Shown piece by piece: positions 44,801-55,000 of a stretch of DNA of 64,000 nucleotides; positions within the stretch are counted from its first letter, which is position 1, and each line of letters starts with the position of its first letter. Source of the DNA: Typhlomys cinereus (Eukaryota > Chordata > Mammalia > Rodentia > Platacanthomyidae). The position numbers and the translations under genes were made by a program. The stretch lies in NCBI GenBank assembly GCA_023101885.1, contig JALPQD010000016.1, positions 6,966,396-7,030,395 of the forward strand. Direction: 5' to 3'. The notes beneath the pieces are model-generated. The model did not search any database, was not told the origin of the DNA, and saw nothing but the letters and a program-made list of their open reading frames with translations.

Positions 44801-47800
44801 GTAACCCATCACTGAGCAGAGGAGGAACAGGAGAAGCATTGGGGCTTGCTAGCTTCCAGTCTAATTGAAAAAATGCCAGCTCCTGGCTTGAGAACAGATG
44901 CTGTGCCTCAAAGGAATAAGGCAGAGAGTGGTAGAGACGTCCAATGCCTTCCTCTGGCCTCTACATGGGCGCACAGGTGTATGTACCTCCCTCCATGCCC
45001 ACAGTAATAATAGAGAAGGAATTTTCTTGCCATTTAGTTTGACATCTCTCAGTTCGAGAACTGATTTTTGTGTATGTGTGTGCACATTGTGGGCAAATGA
45101 ATACAGAGGTCAGAGGACACCAGGTACCCTTCCCTATCGTTCTCTCCCTTACTCCCTTGAGGTGGGGTCTCATCACAGAACTCACCATTTTTCAGCTAGA
45201 CTAACTTGGCCATTGAGCCCTGGTTCAATGTGTGTGCCTCCACACACACTCAGTGCTGAGTTACAGACTTGTACTGCCATGCCTAGTTTTTACATAGGTG
45301 CCAGGGATCCAAACTCAGGTCCTCATGTCTGCACAGCAAGCTCTTGTTACCCAAGACCTGACCTTTAGTGTGCAAAGTAAACTTACATAATTTGAGAAAA
45401 GAACACCAGTTCGTTCCTTTATAGATGGCTTGAGGGAGCTCACAAGCTGTCCTGTGTGGATGTGTTTAAAACAGACATGTTGGCACAAATCTGTAATCCC
45501 AGGATTTAAGAGGCAGAGGCAGAAGGATAGCTGTAAGTTCTAGGTCACCCTGACCTACATAGAGAGTTTTAGGCCAGCCAAAGTTACATGCCCATCTCAA
45601 ATAACCAAAAACAAGAAACAGTTGCATAACAATATTAGTGTACTTAAAAGAGCCAGCAAATTATACTTTCAGGTTAAAATTATACTACAAAATTAGCTCA
45701 GTGAGTAAAGCATTTGTTAAGCAAACAGGAGCACCTGAGTTCAAATCCTCATAACTTAAGTAAGTGGCCACTGTTCATATGTAGTTCCTGTGCCCGTACA
45801 GTGAAACGGGGAGAAGACTCTCAGGCCAACTAGCCTGGCCTAGCAGCACAGCAGCAAACAACAAAGAAACCCAGTCTCAAGGCAAAAGGTGAAGACAGAC
45901 AGGATTTGCCCTCTGACCTCCACATATACACCATGGCACTAACACACATACATCATGCACACCAAAAAAGGTTCAAATTACAATTTTATGTATGTCTCCC
46001 CACAATTACAAAATGACTGGTCTGTTTGCAGAGCAGTGTCCCATTTAGTCCCACCTTGCCATAAGTTTCCAGCGTTCCTTCCCCTGGAGACTTAGCTGCT
46101 AGGAAAGCAGTGCTGTGGCCTACCACAAGTCAGAGCGGCTTTGTGCAGTAAACCTTCCCTGTTCTGTCCAGATGACGAGTTCCAGTTGCTGCAGAGAAAT
46201 TTTATGGACAAATACTACCAGGAGTTTGAAGACACAGAAGAGAATAAACTCATCTACACACCCATTTTTAATGAATATGTAAGTAGGTTTGTTTCTCCTA
46301 TCAAGAGGAGTGTTTCTTTAAAATTTGAATTTTGTACCCACTTTTAATGTGTACTTCATACATGCTGAGAAAAAACTTGTCTAAGAAATTGAATTTAGGA
46401 TCAGCAGGTGTCATAGAACATTGGTAGTGGCCTGCAAGCCGCACTCAGAAAACTGCGGCAACTTTGAGGCCAGCTTGGCCGACACCGTGACCTTCAAGTC
46501 AACACAGGCTATATAGTAAGACCTTGTCTCAAAAAAGTTAAAGGCTGAAGAGATACATCAGAGGTTAAGAGTCAGCCTCGAAAGCAGAAGGTCTTGAGTT
46601 TGGATCCGAGGTCCCTCGTAAAAACATCAGATGGGAACAGTAACAGTTTATGGCCTGCACTTGTGGCCCTGGTGGGCAGAGCCTGGGAAATCCAGAGGGA
46701 AGCAAAAATGAGCTAGAAACAATCCAGGATGATTCCTGAAGTCACCTTTGGTTCTCCACAGGGAAACGCAGTGCCCTCTGACAGACACACACACACACAC
46801 AAATAAACAAATAAATAAGTTAAAATTTGTGTGTATGTGATGTGTGTGGACTGGCACGTGCATTGCTATCAGAAGACAGCTTGGGTAGAATTGGTTCTCT
46901 CCTTTATCTGGGTTTCAGGGATTGTGTGGGTTTCAGACTTGTGTGGCAAGCACCATCTTACACACCCAAGGTCATTTTATTTTTCCTTTTTTGTGGTGTA
47001 TATCAGTGTCAGAGGGCACCATATGTGCCTGTGCAGGCTCAAGGGTAACTTCAGGAATCATTCTGGATTGCTCTATCTCCTTTGCTCTGGGGTTTCCTAG
47101 TTGCCACCTTCCATGGCTGAAAGTGTATGTCGGTGACATTTTCATCCGACAGTTTTACATGGGGTCTGGGATCAGATCCTTCTGCTTGTAAGGCAGAGGC
47201 CTAACCCCTGAGCCATCTCTCAAGTCCCTGAGGGTTTTTTTTGCTTTTGCCAGGTTATGGATCTGTCTTCCAAAGGCTTTCAGGCAATATTTGATGAGCT
47301 TGGAATTGCTTATTTAAAGAAGTTTGGCTTATTATAATCCTTCCCTCAATTGCAATATATCTGAGTTCAATGAACTGTCATTTATGTGCAATAATAATAA
47401 AAATCTTTTTGACCCAAGGATCTTGTGCAAGGATTTTGCCTGTGGAACTTTATCTCTAACCTATTTTATTGTTCGTGGTAGTGGTGATTTCTTTTTTGTT
47501 TTTTGAGATGAGGGCACTGAGTATCCTGGGATAACCTGAATTCTCCACTAGTGGTAGGATTTCAAGCATGCACCATCTCCACCTTGCCTAGCTTTTGTTC
47601 CACTCTGTTTCCTCTGCATGGTCCAGTCAGGTACAAGTGGAAAGTGAGACCCAGGGCTCTCACTAGGTAAGCACCAATACTAGAGCCCAGGAACCTCAAG
47701 TTTCACCCCGGAGTCTTTGCACAGTACAACAAGATCTGCTGTGGTCTCCCGATCTTATCTCCTTTGCCTAGGAACAAGTGAGAATCTGTTCATTTTCTAA

Positions 47801-49221
47801 ACACACAAGCTCTGCATCCTTGGTGAGGGAGTCTCAGCAGCTCCTACCACTCCTCTAGGTATGGCAGCATCTGAGATCTCTGCCCAGATCCCCATCTTTC
47901 CTGAGAAAAAAGGAGCAGGAGGCCTACTGGGACCACTTCCCTCTTTCACAGCCTGGTTCTCCAGGGCGCCCTTTCTGCCCCAGCCAGGTCCAGGACACAG
48001 CCATGGGGGAGCTGGGTTGTTAGAGTCAGGGACTCTCAGCATAGAGCCCCTGTGGAAACTGGACCGCAGACGTACCTGCCAGGGTCAGGGCTTTCTGCAG
48101 TCTCACTTCCCAGGGCACAGCTCCACGTGACTCTTCGCACTGTTGCAGATTTCCCTGGTAGAGAAGTACATTGAGGAGCAGCTGCTGGAGCGCATCCCTG
48201 GCTTCAGCATGGCGGCCTTCACCACGACACTGCAGTGAGTTGGACTATGCTTCTCACCTTCCTCCTTCCCTGGGCTGCAGGAACCCCCCCCCCCTTCACT
48301 TTTTCCAGTGACAACACCAAATGGCTAGGTCCTGGGGTGGGCAAGTATCATTGTGCATTTTGAAGGGAGTCTGTCTTGTTCATGCACAAAGCCACCCAAC
48401 CCTGTCCTTTGCAGACACCATAAAGATGAAGTGGCTGGAGACATATTTGACATGCTGCTCACATTCACGGATTTTCTGGCTTTTAAGGAAATGTTTCTGG
48501 ACTACAGAGCAGTAAGTTACAACTGCCCCTTTAGCTACGATGTGCCCCTCAAAGTTTCAAACCAAGGAACTGAGACAACCCTTGTCATTCATTACCCTTA
48601 ACCTGCCGGTACCAGTCTCTGTCAGCTAGGGAGGTATCACTGGAGGAACTTTGCGTGTTTTGGTGAAACTGGGCCAAGTAAACGCTCAGTATCCCAAACA
48701 ATCAGAAGAACAGAAAGCAAAAAATAGTTCTCATTTGTTAAATTTTTTAAAAATTTCTCCTTATATGTAAGGTCTTTAAAAAAATTTCTAATCAGAGGTG
48801 CATTTTAAAAATATTTTATTTGTTTTGGGGAGGGGCACAGGCATGGATGTACACTTGTGGAGGTCAGAGGACAACTTTTAGAAAGGTTCTCTCCTTGTGC
48901 TGTGTGGACTTCCAGGGTTTGCAAACAGACACCAGAGTTGCCTTGCCTGTCCAAGAGAGGTATATTTTTAAAAGTGCTTGGGTCTAGTTTTAAGCAGAGA
49001 TGCCAATAACCTGCTTCTACATTTTCTCCTACACTTTCCCCTACCATCCTGAGCCCCAGTCCCCATGCCAGGGGACTCTTCCACTCCTTGCCTCTTGAGT
49101 TGTTTCTTTTCTCCGGCAGGAAAAGGAAGGCCGTGGACTGGACTTAAGCAGTGGCCTGGTGGTGACTTCCCTGTGCAAGTCCTCGTCTACACCAGCTTCC
49201 CAGAACAACCTGCGGCACTAG
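41813..49221 (+). CDS. ARL2BP: ARL2BP, ADP-ribosylation factor-like 2-binding protein (BART; whole CDS span, 6 exons)
   Basis: Six exons joined at GT-AG sites give 492 nt, that is 163 codons plus stop, the length I recall for the human protein. The sequence is recognisable throughout: MDAVEEESFALSFSSASDAE at the start, DDEFQLLQRNFMDKYY in the middle, and SQNNLRH at the C-terminus. The all-helical BART domain fills most of the protein (about residues 20-135). It binds GTP-loaded ARL2 and ARL3 and acts at the mitochondrial intermembrane space, centrosome and ciliary base; human loss causes retinitis pigmentosa with situs and sperm defects (established knowledge). The start is chosen by homology and by its good context (G at -3 and +4). 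The promoter is a CpG island with inverted CCAAT, GC-box and X-box-like sites. The gene lies downstream of RSPRY1 on the same strand and converges with PLLP. Confidence 0.97.
42400..42470 (+). repeat. ID-like SINE
   Basis: ggggctgggatttagtgtaa, then gcaaggccctgggttgaaac. This is the tRNA/BC1-related ID core with degenerate A and B boxes. In ARL2BP intron 1. Confidence 0.7.
42539..42600 (+). CDS. ARL2BP: ARL2BP exon 2
   Basis: A 62-nt exon between ttttgtag and gtaagc. It encodes SSASDAEFDAVVGCLEDIIM and splits Asp34. Confidence 0.96.
43200..43415 (-). repeat. Older B2-like SINE, inverted
   Basis: TTAA repeats, then tgtatgtgcctgtggaggcc, gggatttcccagactctgc and gagccatctctctagcc. In ARL2BP intron 2, next to the TMEM38B pseudogene. 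Confidence 0.7.
43629..44000 (-). pseudogene. TMEM38B processed pseudogene, 5'-truncated
   Basis: The minus-strand reading frame at 43746-43970 includes the segments GMLLGWQQQFSSCEKKS and VNVKKKHTKKTE, which I recognise as the C-terminus of TMEM38B (TRIC-B, an endoplasmic reticulum cation channel). Upstream, traces of the preceding HLAISKHDL segment are interrupted by stops and a shift. Past the stop comes a 3'UTR-like stretch with AATAAA (GAAATAAAAATT) and then a poly(A) tract, seen as poly(T) at 43629-43640. There are no introns. This is an L1-mediated retrocopy inserted in ARL2BP intron 2, antisense to that gene. The right boundary is uncertain and no clear target duplication was found. 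Confidence 0.85.
45478..45612 (+). repeat. B1-like SINE
   Basis: atgttggcacaaatctgtaa, tcccaggatttaagaggcag and ccagccaaagttacatgccc. In ARL2BP intron 2. Confidence 0.7.
46172..46278 (+). CDS. ARL2BP: ARL2BP exon 3
   Basis: A 107-nt exon between tgtccag and gtaagt. It encodes DEFQLLQRNFMDKYYQEFED and then TEENKLIYTPIFNEY. Confidence 0.97.
46538..46822 (+). repeat. Older B2-like SINE
   Basis: ggctgaagagatacatcaga head, gagtttggatccgagg B-box region, cagtgccctctgacag and a CA tail. In ARL2BP intron 3. Confidence 0.7.
46980..47226 (-). repeat. Older B2-like SINE, inverted
   Basis: Reverse copy facing the one at 46538-46822: gagggcaccatatgtgcctg, then ggtaacttcaggaatcattc and gagccatctctcaagtcc. 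The two make an inverted pair in ARL2BP intron 3. Confidence 0.7.
48149..48234 (+). CDS. ARL2BP: ARL2BP exon 4
   Basis: An 86-nt exon between tgttgcag and gtgagt. It encodes ISLVEKYIEEQLLERIPGFS and then MAAFTTTL, and splits Gln98. Confidence 0.97.
48415..48511 (+). CDS. ARL2BP: ARL2BP exon 5
   Basis: A 97-nt exon between tttgcag and gtaagt. It encodes HHKDEVAGDIFDMLLTFTDF and then LAFKEMFLDYRA. Confidence 0.97.
49120..49221 (+). CDS. ARL2BP: ARL2BP exon 6, coding part and stop
   Basis: After ctccggcag the exon encodes EKEGRGLDLSSGLVVTSLCK and then SSSTPASQNNLRH, with stop TAG at 49219-49221. Confidence 0.97.
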   Translation, partial: EKEGRGLDLSSGLVVTSLCKSSSTPASQNNLRH

Positions 49222-50510
49222 GTCCTGCCCCCAGACACCAGGTGGGACACTGATGTCACCAGCCCTGCAGGCTCAGAGAGAGTGGGCTAATGAGTATAGA
49301 AGCTACATCTTGGAAAGACCAACTGTGCCACAGCCCTTCATTCATGTGAAGTATTGATGGGTCCCAGACAACATGACCCTGAAACACCTCCTTGTATTCC
49401 ATGACCCTCATCCTTCTTCCCCTCACCACGCAGGCACTTCTCCCTGGTGCTTCTGAGTTACTCCTGAAGCAAGGAGTGTTGGCGGTTTCCACCGGCATCT
49501 TCCCCAGCCAGCATGTTAGTGTATCAGCAGTATGGCTTAACCTGCCATCATGAGTCCTTTGTCCCAGCATGCTTTGCATGAGTCTTTGTGTGCACCCACA
49601 ACTCTTTTTTACAAGGTTTACTTTCAGTCCTCAGCCTCAAAGGGGTTTTGTTTGAGAGTTTATTTAGGGAGTTCCTGGAGCCAGCTGCCTGGCTGATTTC
49701 TGCATCTCCTATAGTTGCAGCTCAGCTTGACTGTAAGAATCAACTGAGAGATGTCTTCTACCTAAAAGCTATGTGTGAAAATGACCTCTAGTCTCACATT
49801 TGCAGTCCCTATAACAGTCTTCTGCTGGTCCTGACATAGTCCCGTTGTTTCTGTAGGTCTCTCTTAAGCATTCTTTTCAAAAGAAACAAAAATATTTTTA
49901 TAGATGAAAACTCAGGCTAATCTAGTGGATATGATCTTGGAATGTCCATGATTACCCACTTAAAGATCAAAGTATTATATTCTGTGTGCTTCTTAGCTGT
50001 GAGTGCCGTGAGTGTGAAGCTGTGTTTTACATTGGTGTGCCTTTTCTGGGCACCAGTGCAAACAGGCTGTATGCTGGAAGTAGACTAAAATCTGTCCTGT
50101 TACTACAGCATGGTAAGTGTGTTTGTGCACGTTTGCTTATAGTCCTTTGTGTAGAAGCCAGTGCATTGGGTTTTCTGTTGAGTAGGTAGCAACCCTGCAA
50201 TTTCTTATTTCTGTCACAAATCTCTCCTGCCAATACAATGGACCCACCCCCTCAATGCAGTTTAACAGTCACCTGTCAGTTTTGGTGGACTATTACCACC
50301 GGAAAACATGTATGTCACATCTCTAGAGAGAAAACTACAGTTCCATTTCTAATATACCTTTGGTTTTCATTTTATAGTAAAAATGTGTACTGACTTTCCA
50401 TGTGACCCTTCTGCCTTTAAAGGACGAGTTCTATGCTGTGTATTTTTCTGTAGTAATGTGTCACATTACTTTTGTAACATGAGTAAAATTTGAGGTGTTT
50501 TGCAAGAACC
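49222..50510 (+). other. ARL2BP: ARL2BP 3' untranslated region (end uncertain)
   Basis: About 1.3 kb of unique sequence with no recognised SINE. I find no AATAAA. AGTAAA variants occur at 50,376-50,381 and 50,482-50,487, and the right end here is a guess based on the second. Confidence 0.5.
50482..50487 (+). terminator. Candidate non-canonical poly(A) signal of ARL2BP (AGTAAA)
   Basis: AGTAAA followed within 12 bases by a G/T-rich run (tgaggtgttttg), as expected of a cleavage region. A second AGTAAA is at 50,376. The choice between them is not supported beyond this. Confidence 0.35.
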
Positions 50511-51224
50511 ATTTTTCTATGTGAATTGTCCACCTTTAATGTAACCACTACCATCCGGTTATTGTTGCTTCTAGATCAAACGCACTGACAGGGCCAACTT
50601 TGTAAATGCCACCCTTCCTGGCTTGCTTTCCCTTCCTGCTCCTTTTGTAAGTAGGAAAGCATACTACAGACAAGGCTGTTGGAAGCATGGGTTAAAATCT
50701 TGGTGAGCCTACCTGGTTGAGAAAAGGCAAACAAGTCTGGCAGAATTCTAAAAAGACCCAGAGGGCAGCAAATTGCAGGACTGACTGTTAAATCTTAGTA
50801 TTCTAAACCATCTTGATGGTTGCTGTCCACATACCTGGAGAGGTGTCAGTGCCTCCTCTGGTGAGGTTGGGTGTGGCCAGCCCTGAGAAGCATCCATCCA
50901 CCCAGAGGGAAGCAGTGCTCCCACAAACAGGTGACTGGCACCTAATAGCAGGGCTGCTCTCTAACTCGCCTATGACTTCCTTTTCACTGTCCTTGGGGCT
51001 TAATCCTGGGATAACACGACTTCATTACACTGGAGAGCAATGTGGATGCTATTAATGTTTACAGTAACCAGAACAGCAAGTGTGAATGGGGACTAGGAGA
51101 CAGACTCGCTCCCCTCCTTGTGGCACAGCTCACCCCGAACTGTTTGACTTGAGTTATCTTTTAATCGTTGCCATTTTCTAAAGGAATAGAGCTTACTGGC
51201 ATCTAAGACCATGATAACTCCTTT

Positions 51225-51972
51225 CTAAATAAGTTCTTCTGTTTTTATTCAGATCTTTAAAAAAAATCCCAAACACAATTACCACCAATCCCATGACAAC
51301 TCACCAGGCAAAGTTCTGTTCCCCCCTCCCTCTACCCCTCCCTGTATGGTATCCCTAGTGTCTAATCAACATGAGGGAAGAGGTCTACATTGAAGCTAGC
51401 TTTTCCCACAGGAAGAGAGATACAAAGGAGGCCTAGGCAAGGGAGAGGACCCAGAGAACCTGCCACCCCCAGGAAGCCCAACTGTTAAATAACCCCAGTG
51501 TCTACAGCTCTTCCTGTAACTGTCTCCCCTCAGGTGACCCAGTGACTTGAGGGAGAAGAGGGAAGGGTGGGATCAGAATGGCTTGCAGGTTTGCTCAGCT
51601 CTTCTGGAACCGAGATAAACCAGTGTTGCTTGTTAGGTTTATGCGGCGGGTGGGAGGCTGCAGGTCCGGAGTCTGTTAGTGCATTTAGTGCTGACATGGT
51701 GAGAAGAGCGGGCCCAGCCTGGGACACTGACTCCCCTGACAAGAGAGAGCATGGCTAACTGGAATCCACATCCCCCGTCACCTTCCGCTGAATTAGGGGG
51801 ATGGGGAGGATGTCCCCACCACTGGCTCTTGGCAGCCCACACATGCCAGTTTGGGCCTGTCCTTGGGAGTGCTAGAGTGTTGCTGCCCTAGAGCAGGTAC
51901 CGCCCATAGGGCTCCGAGCTTGCAAGGGGCCCTTGCTGCGGCCCAGCTGCAGCGTTCGCCTCAGCAGTTGAC
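51225..51972 (-). other. PLLP: PLLP 3' untranslated region
   Basis: About 750 nt between the stop codon and a minus-strand AATAAA. Unique sequence with no recognised SINE. Confidence 0.7.
51244..51249 (-). terminator. Poly(A) signal of PLLP
   Basis: TTTATT on the plus strand is AATAAA on the minus strand, about 725 nt past the PLLP stop, followed on the minus strand by a T/G-containing stretch (acagaagaacttattt). Confidence 0.65.
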
Positions 51973-52089
51973 TTAGGCGTAGCCTCCAGCCATCTGACTC
52001 GTGGCTGCGTTGCTGCCCACTCCTCGCCAGGCCTGGAAGCTGAAGAAAGCGCTGATTCCGTAGGCAATCATCACCAGACAAGCAAAAAA
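51973..52089 (-). CDS. PLLP: PLLP exon 4, coding part and stop
   Basis: On the minus strand, after ctgccag, the exon encodes FFACLVMIAYGISAFFSFQA and then WRGVGSNAATSQMAGGYA, with stop TAA (51973-51975). It is 117 nt, in phase. Confidence 0.97.
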   Translation of the reverse strand, partial: FFACLVMIAYGISAFFSFQAWRGVGSNAATSQMAGGYA

Positions 52090-55000
52090 CTGGCAGGGGA
52101 GAAAGGGAGAAGAGACTGAGGTGGTCTGTCTAAGCAGAGCCTGGGAACCACAGGGGACACCAGCCCGAGTGGGTCTCCTTACGCAAACCTGGGTGTTAAA
52201 CCTTGAGCATCCCCAAGCCTTGAGTCATCAGAGCCACTCGATCTAGCAAACACCTCCCTTCTGCCCAGTCAACATAACAGTCCAAGTGAGTGAGGGCAAT
52301 AGAGCCCACAGACCAGGTATGGACCACAAGCATCCACAGCATGCCATGATAGGAGTAGACGTGGTGGAGGAGGAGGGACTAAGCGTCAGGCAGTTTTCTG
52401 AACTGGGGTTGTGACTCAAAGGTAGAGCAGTTGCCTAGCTTCAAAGTTACCCCAGGAATTTTATAAAATGGGTTTATACTTCTACACTCTTACTTTGTAT
52501 GTGGTCTTCATGTTGTCTCTGTCCTCATAAGAAAGTTCACCGATTTCAAAATCACCTTTAATCAGGAAGAGGAAGGGAACCTGTGACCACCCCACCATGG
52601 GTGTGTGTTATTTGGCCTCCCTGAGCTAATTTCCTTGGTTCTTTTTCTTCCTTTCTAGGGCAAGATGTGCAGGGTGAACTGTGACTAATCAGTTAATTAA
52701 TAGTCCAAGGTGACACATGACCTGAAAGGAGCATGGCACAGCTTTCCAACAGAGCCCCACAGTGAATCCCAAGTGCCAGGGTTCCTCGGACTCCCCTCTA
52801 CACTCAGTGTAGAACTCTGAAACCTTCAGGCATCCAGGCCAGAGTGGGCGGTACCAGAAGTCAGGAGCCTTGTAGTGTAGACAGACCTGGGCTTGGTGGG
52901 TCGTCTGTAGAAGCCTGGGGACCTGGGAGCATACTCACAGAAGCAGCTGCACGCTGGTTGTAAGGCCGGGAGCCCTTCAGGGACGTTAGGTCCACTGCAG
53001 CAGAGCAGGTGATGAAGGCGGTGACATAGAGAACGGTGGCGGTGACGTTGAAGATCATTAACTGTTGGAAACAAAGAGAAAAGGCCTATGACTCACTGGC
53101 AAAGGGAACCCCGCCACTCCTGAAGCTGAGTTCGTAGGAACAGGCAGGAAGGCCTGAGGCGACCCAGGGCAGTTCCAGCCTGTGAGACAAACCCTCAGAG
53201 TAGCGAGCTCCCCAACATCCTGTTCTATCGCTCCATGTGTAGCCCAAGGCTGTACCCGTGACTTCCCTGTACCCGGCAGAGGTACCTCGTGGCTAGCCCT
53301 AGGATGAGAGTCCTTACGTCCTCTCTGCCACCAATGGAAGGAGTCTATGGCAGCTTTTTGATCAAAGATCTCAAGATCTCTGGGCAATGCCAGAGTCGGG
53401 ACCTCAAAGGACCCAGATCCTCCTCACAGGACTGAGCAGACGGACACAACGTGCTGCTCTGCTGGCAGCCATTCCCCAGTTCCGCACTCGCAGTGGTTGG
53501 TCCTGGAGGCACTTAAGCCTTCAACCATTTTGTTTGTCCTTTGTTTTATTTTTTTTTCTTTAACATCATTTAAAATTTAGATTTTACAACAACAACAAAC
53601 CATAATTCAGAACACTAAAGACCCTACATTATTTACCTGGAACCAAACCAGCCAAATCTCTCCCCATCCCAAAACTCAGGAAACCTTGCGGAAGAGGGGG
53701 CAGCAAGATTGTAAGAGCCTACAGATAGAACCAACAATATGCAAGATACTCCACACAGGTTAGGACTGCAGCAGCCAGAATTGGACATGTCAATGACCCT
53801 CCCAAAGTCTAGCATGGATCACAGAGGAGAAGGCTCCAGACAGTAGGATCCTTAGAGGCAAAGGATTAATAGTCATATAGAGTTCCCATACTAACAGGGA
53901 GCCCAAGAAGGGGCTCTGAGCTATGCCACTGAGTCCTGAACCCTCACTAGGGTGGAGGACTCAGAGGGAGGTTTGGCGTTCACACAAAAGGATGCTCCAG
54001 GGGATGGGAGGGAGGAAGGGGGAGACACTGGGAGATGGGGAGGGAAGAGGATGAAAGAAAGGGGGGGGGAAAGCAGGGAGAGGAAGAGAGGATGACTAGA
54101 GAGGAGAAGGGAGGGAGAGGAGGGGAGGTACCTACTGAGCTTGTATGATTAGGAAAAAAATGTGGGAGAAAAAAATTAGATTTCAAATAGTGTTGCAATT
54201 TGCATGTTACCCATAAATTCATGACCAAAAAGCTTAGGGGAACAAGGGTTTGTTTTTCCTTATAATTATCTGCTACAGTTTTTAGTCCAGCTTGGCAGGA
54301 GAGTTCATAACAACACTAGAAGTCAAGGGAACTGTCACACCATACCCACAGGGATTGCTGAGAGAGGGGCAAATCTCACTTGACAGACCACAAATTTGCC
54401 AAAGTATGCCAAACTACCGAAGCAGCTCCCTCTGTCCTATCCACCTGCCCAAAGAATGGTCCCACCCACTGTGGGCGGGGTCTTCCCACATCAATCAATC
54501 TCCTGCAGGTTTGCTCAGGGCTTGCCTTAATTACTAATTCTTCACAAATGTGCCCAGAGCTCAGCTTTCAATTGTCATCCTTGCTAGAGGCCATGCTAAT
54601 CTTCTCTGTATCATTCCAATTTTAGCATATGCTGCCAAAGCGAACACTCAGCTTTCAACTGTCAAGCTGACATCTATGTAACTAGCATACCTAGGAACTT
54701 GAAAAGTTCACATACATTTTTCATATTAAAAATGTTTAAGACTTCTAGGCCGTGGAATCTCAGTGGCTTACAGGGGCCACCTGCCTAGAGGCAGAGACAG
54801 GAAGGCCATGCATATTAGTCTACATAGCAAAGACTCTTAAAAAAAATAAATCTGTTTCAAGCGAGGATATAGCTCAGTATAGAGTGCTTGCCCAGAATGT
54901 TCAAGCCCTGGGTTCAGTCTCCAGCACAGCCAAAATAAAAACAAAATCCTTCAAATACCTAAAGGTTTGGCACCAATGTCACCAATCCCTTCAAGAACAT

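Larger units (their letters stand above)
42601..46171 (+). other. ARL2BP intron 2
   Basis: 3.6 kb: B1 piece (42843), old inverted SINE (43200-43415), inverted B1 piece (about 43520-43615), TMEM38B pseudogene, B4-like SINE (about 44697-44985), inverted tRNA-type SINE (about 45066-45365), B1 (45478-45612) and another B4-like piece (45690-45960). The stretch 44200-44640 is unrecognised. Confidence 0.65.
46279..48148 (+). other. ARL2BP intron 3
   Basis: 1.9 kb: a B1-like piece (about 46428-46530), the inverted SINE pair 46538/47226, then unique sequence up to exon 4 with nothing recognised. Confidence 0.65.

Noticed and set aside
54573..54647. Functional U6 snRNA gene
   Set aside because: The 3' third and terminal U run are missing, substitutions are present, and the copy is a retroinsertion within an LTR.
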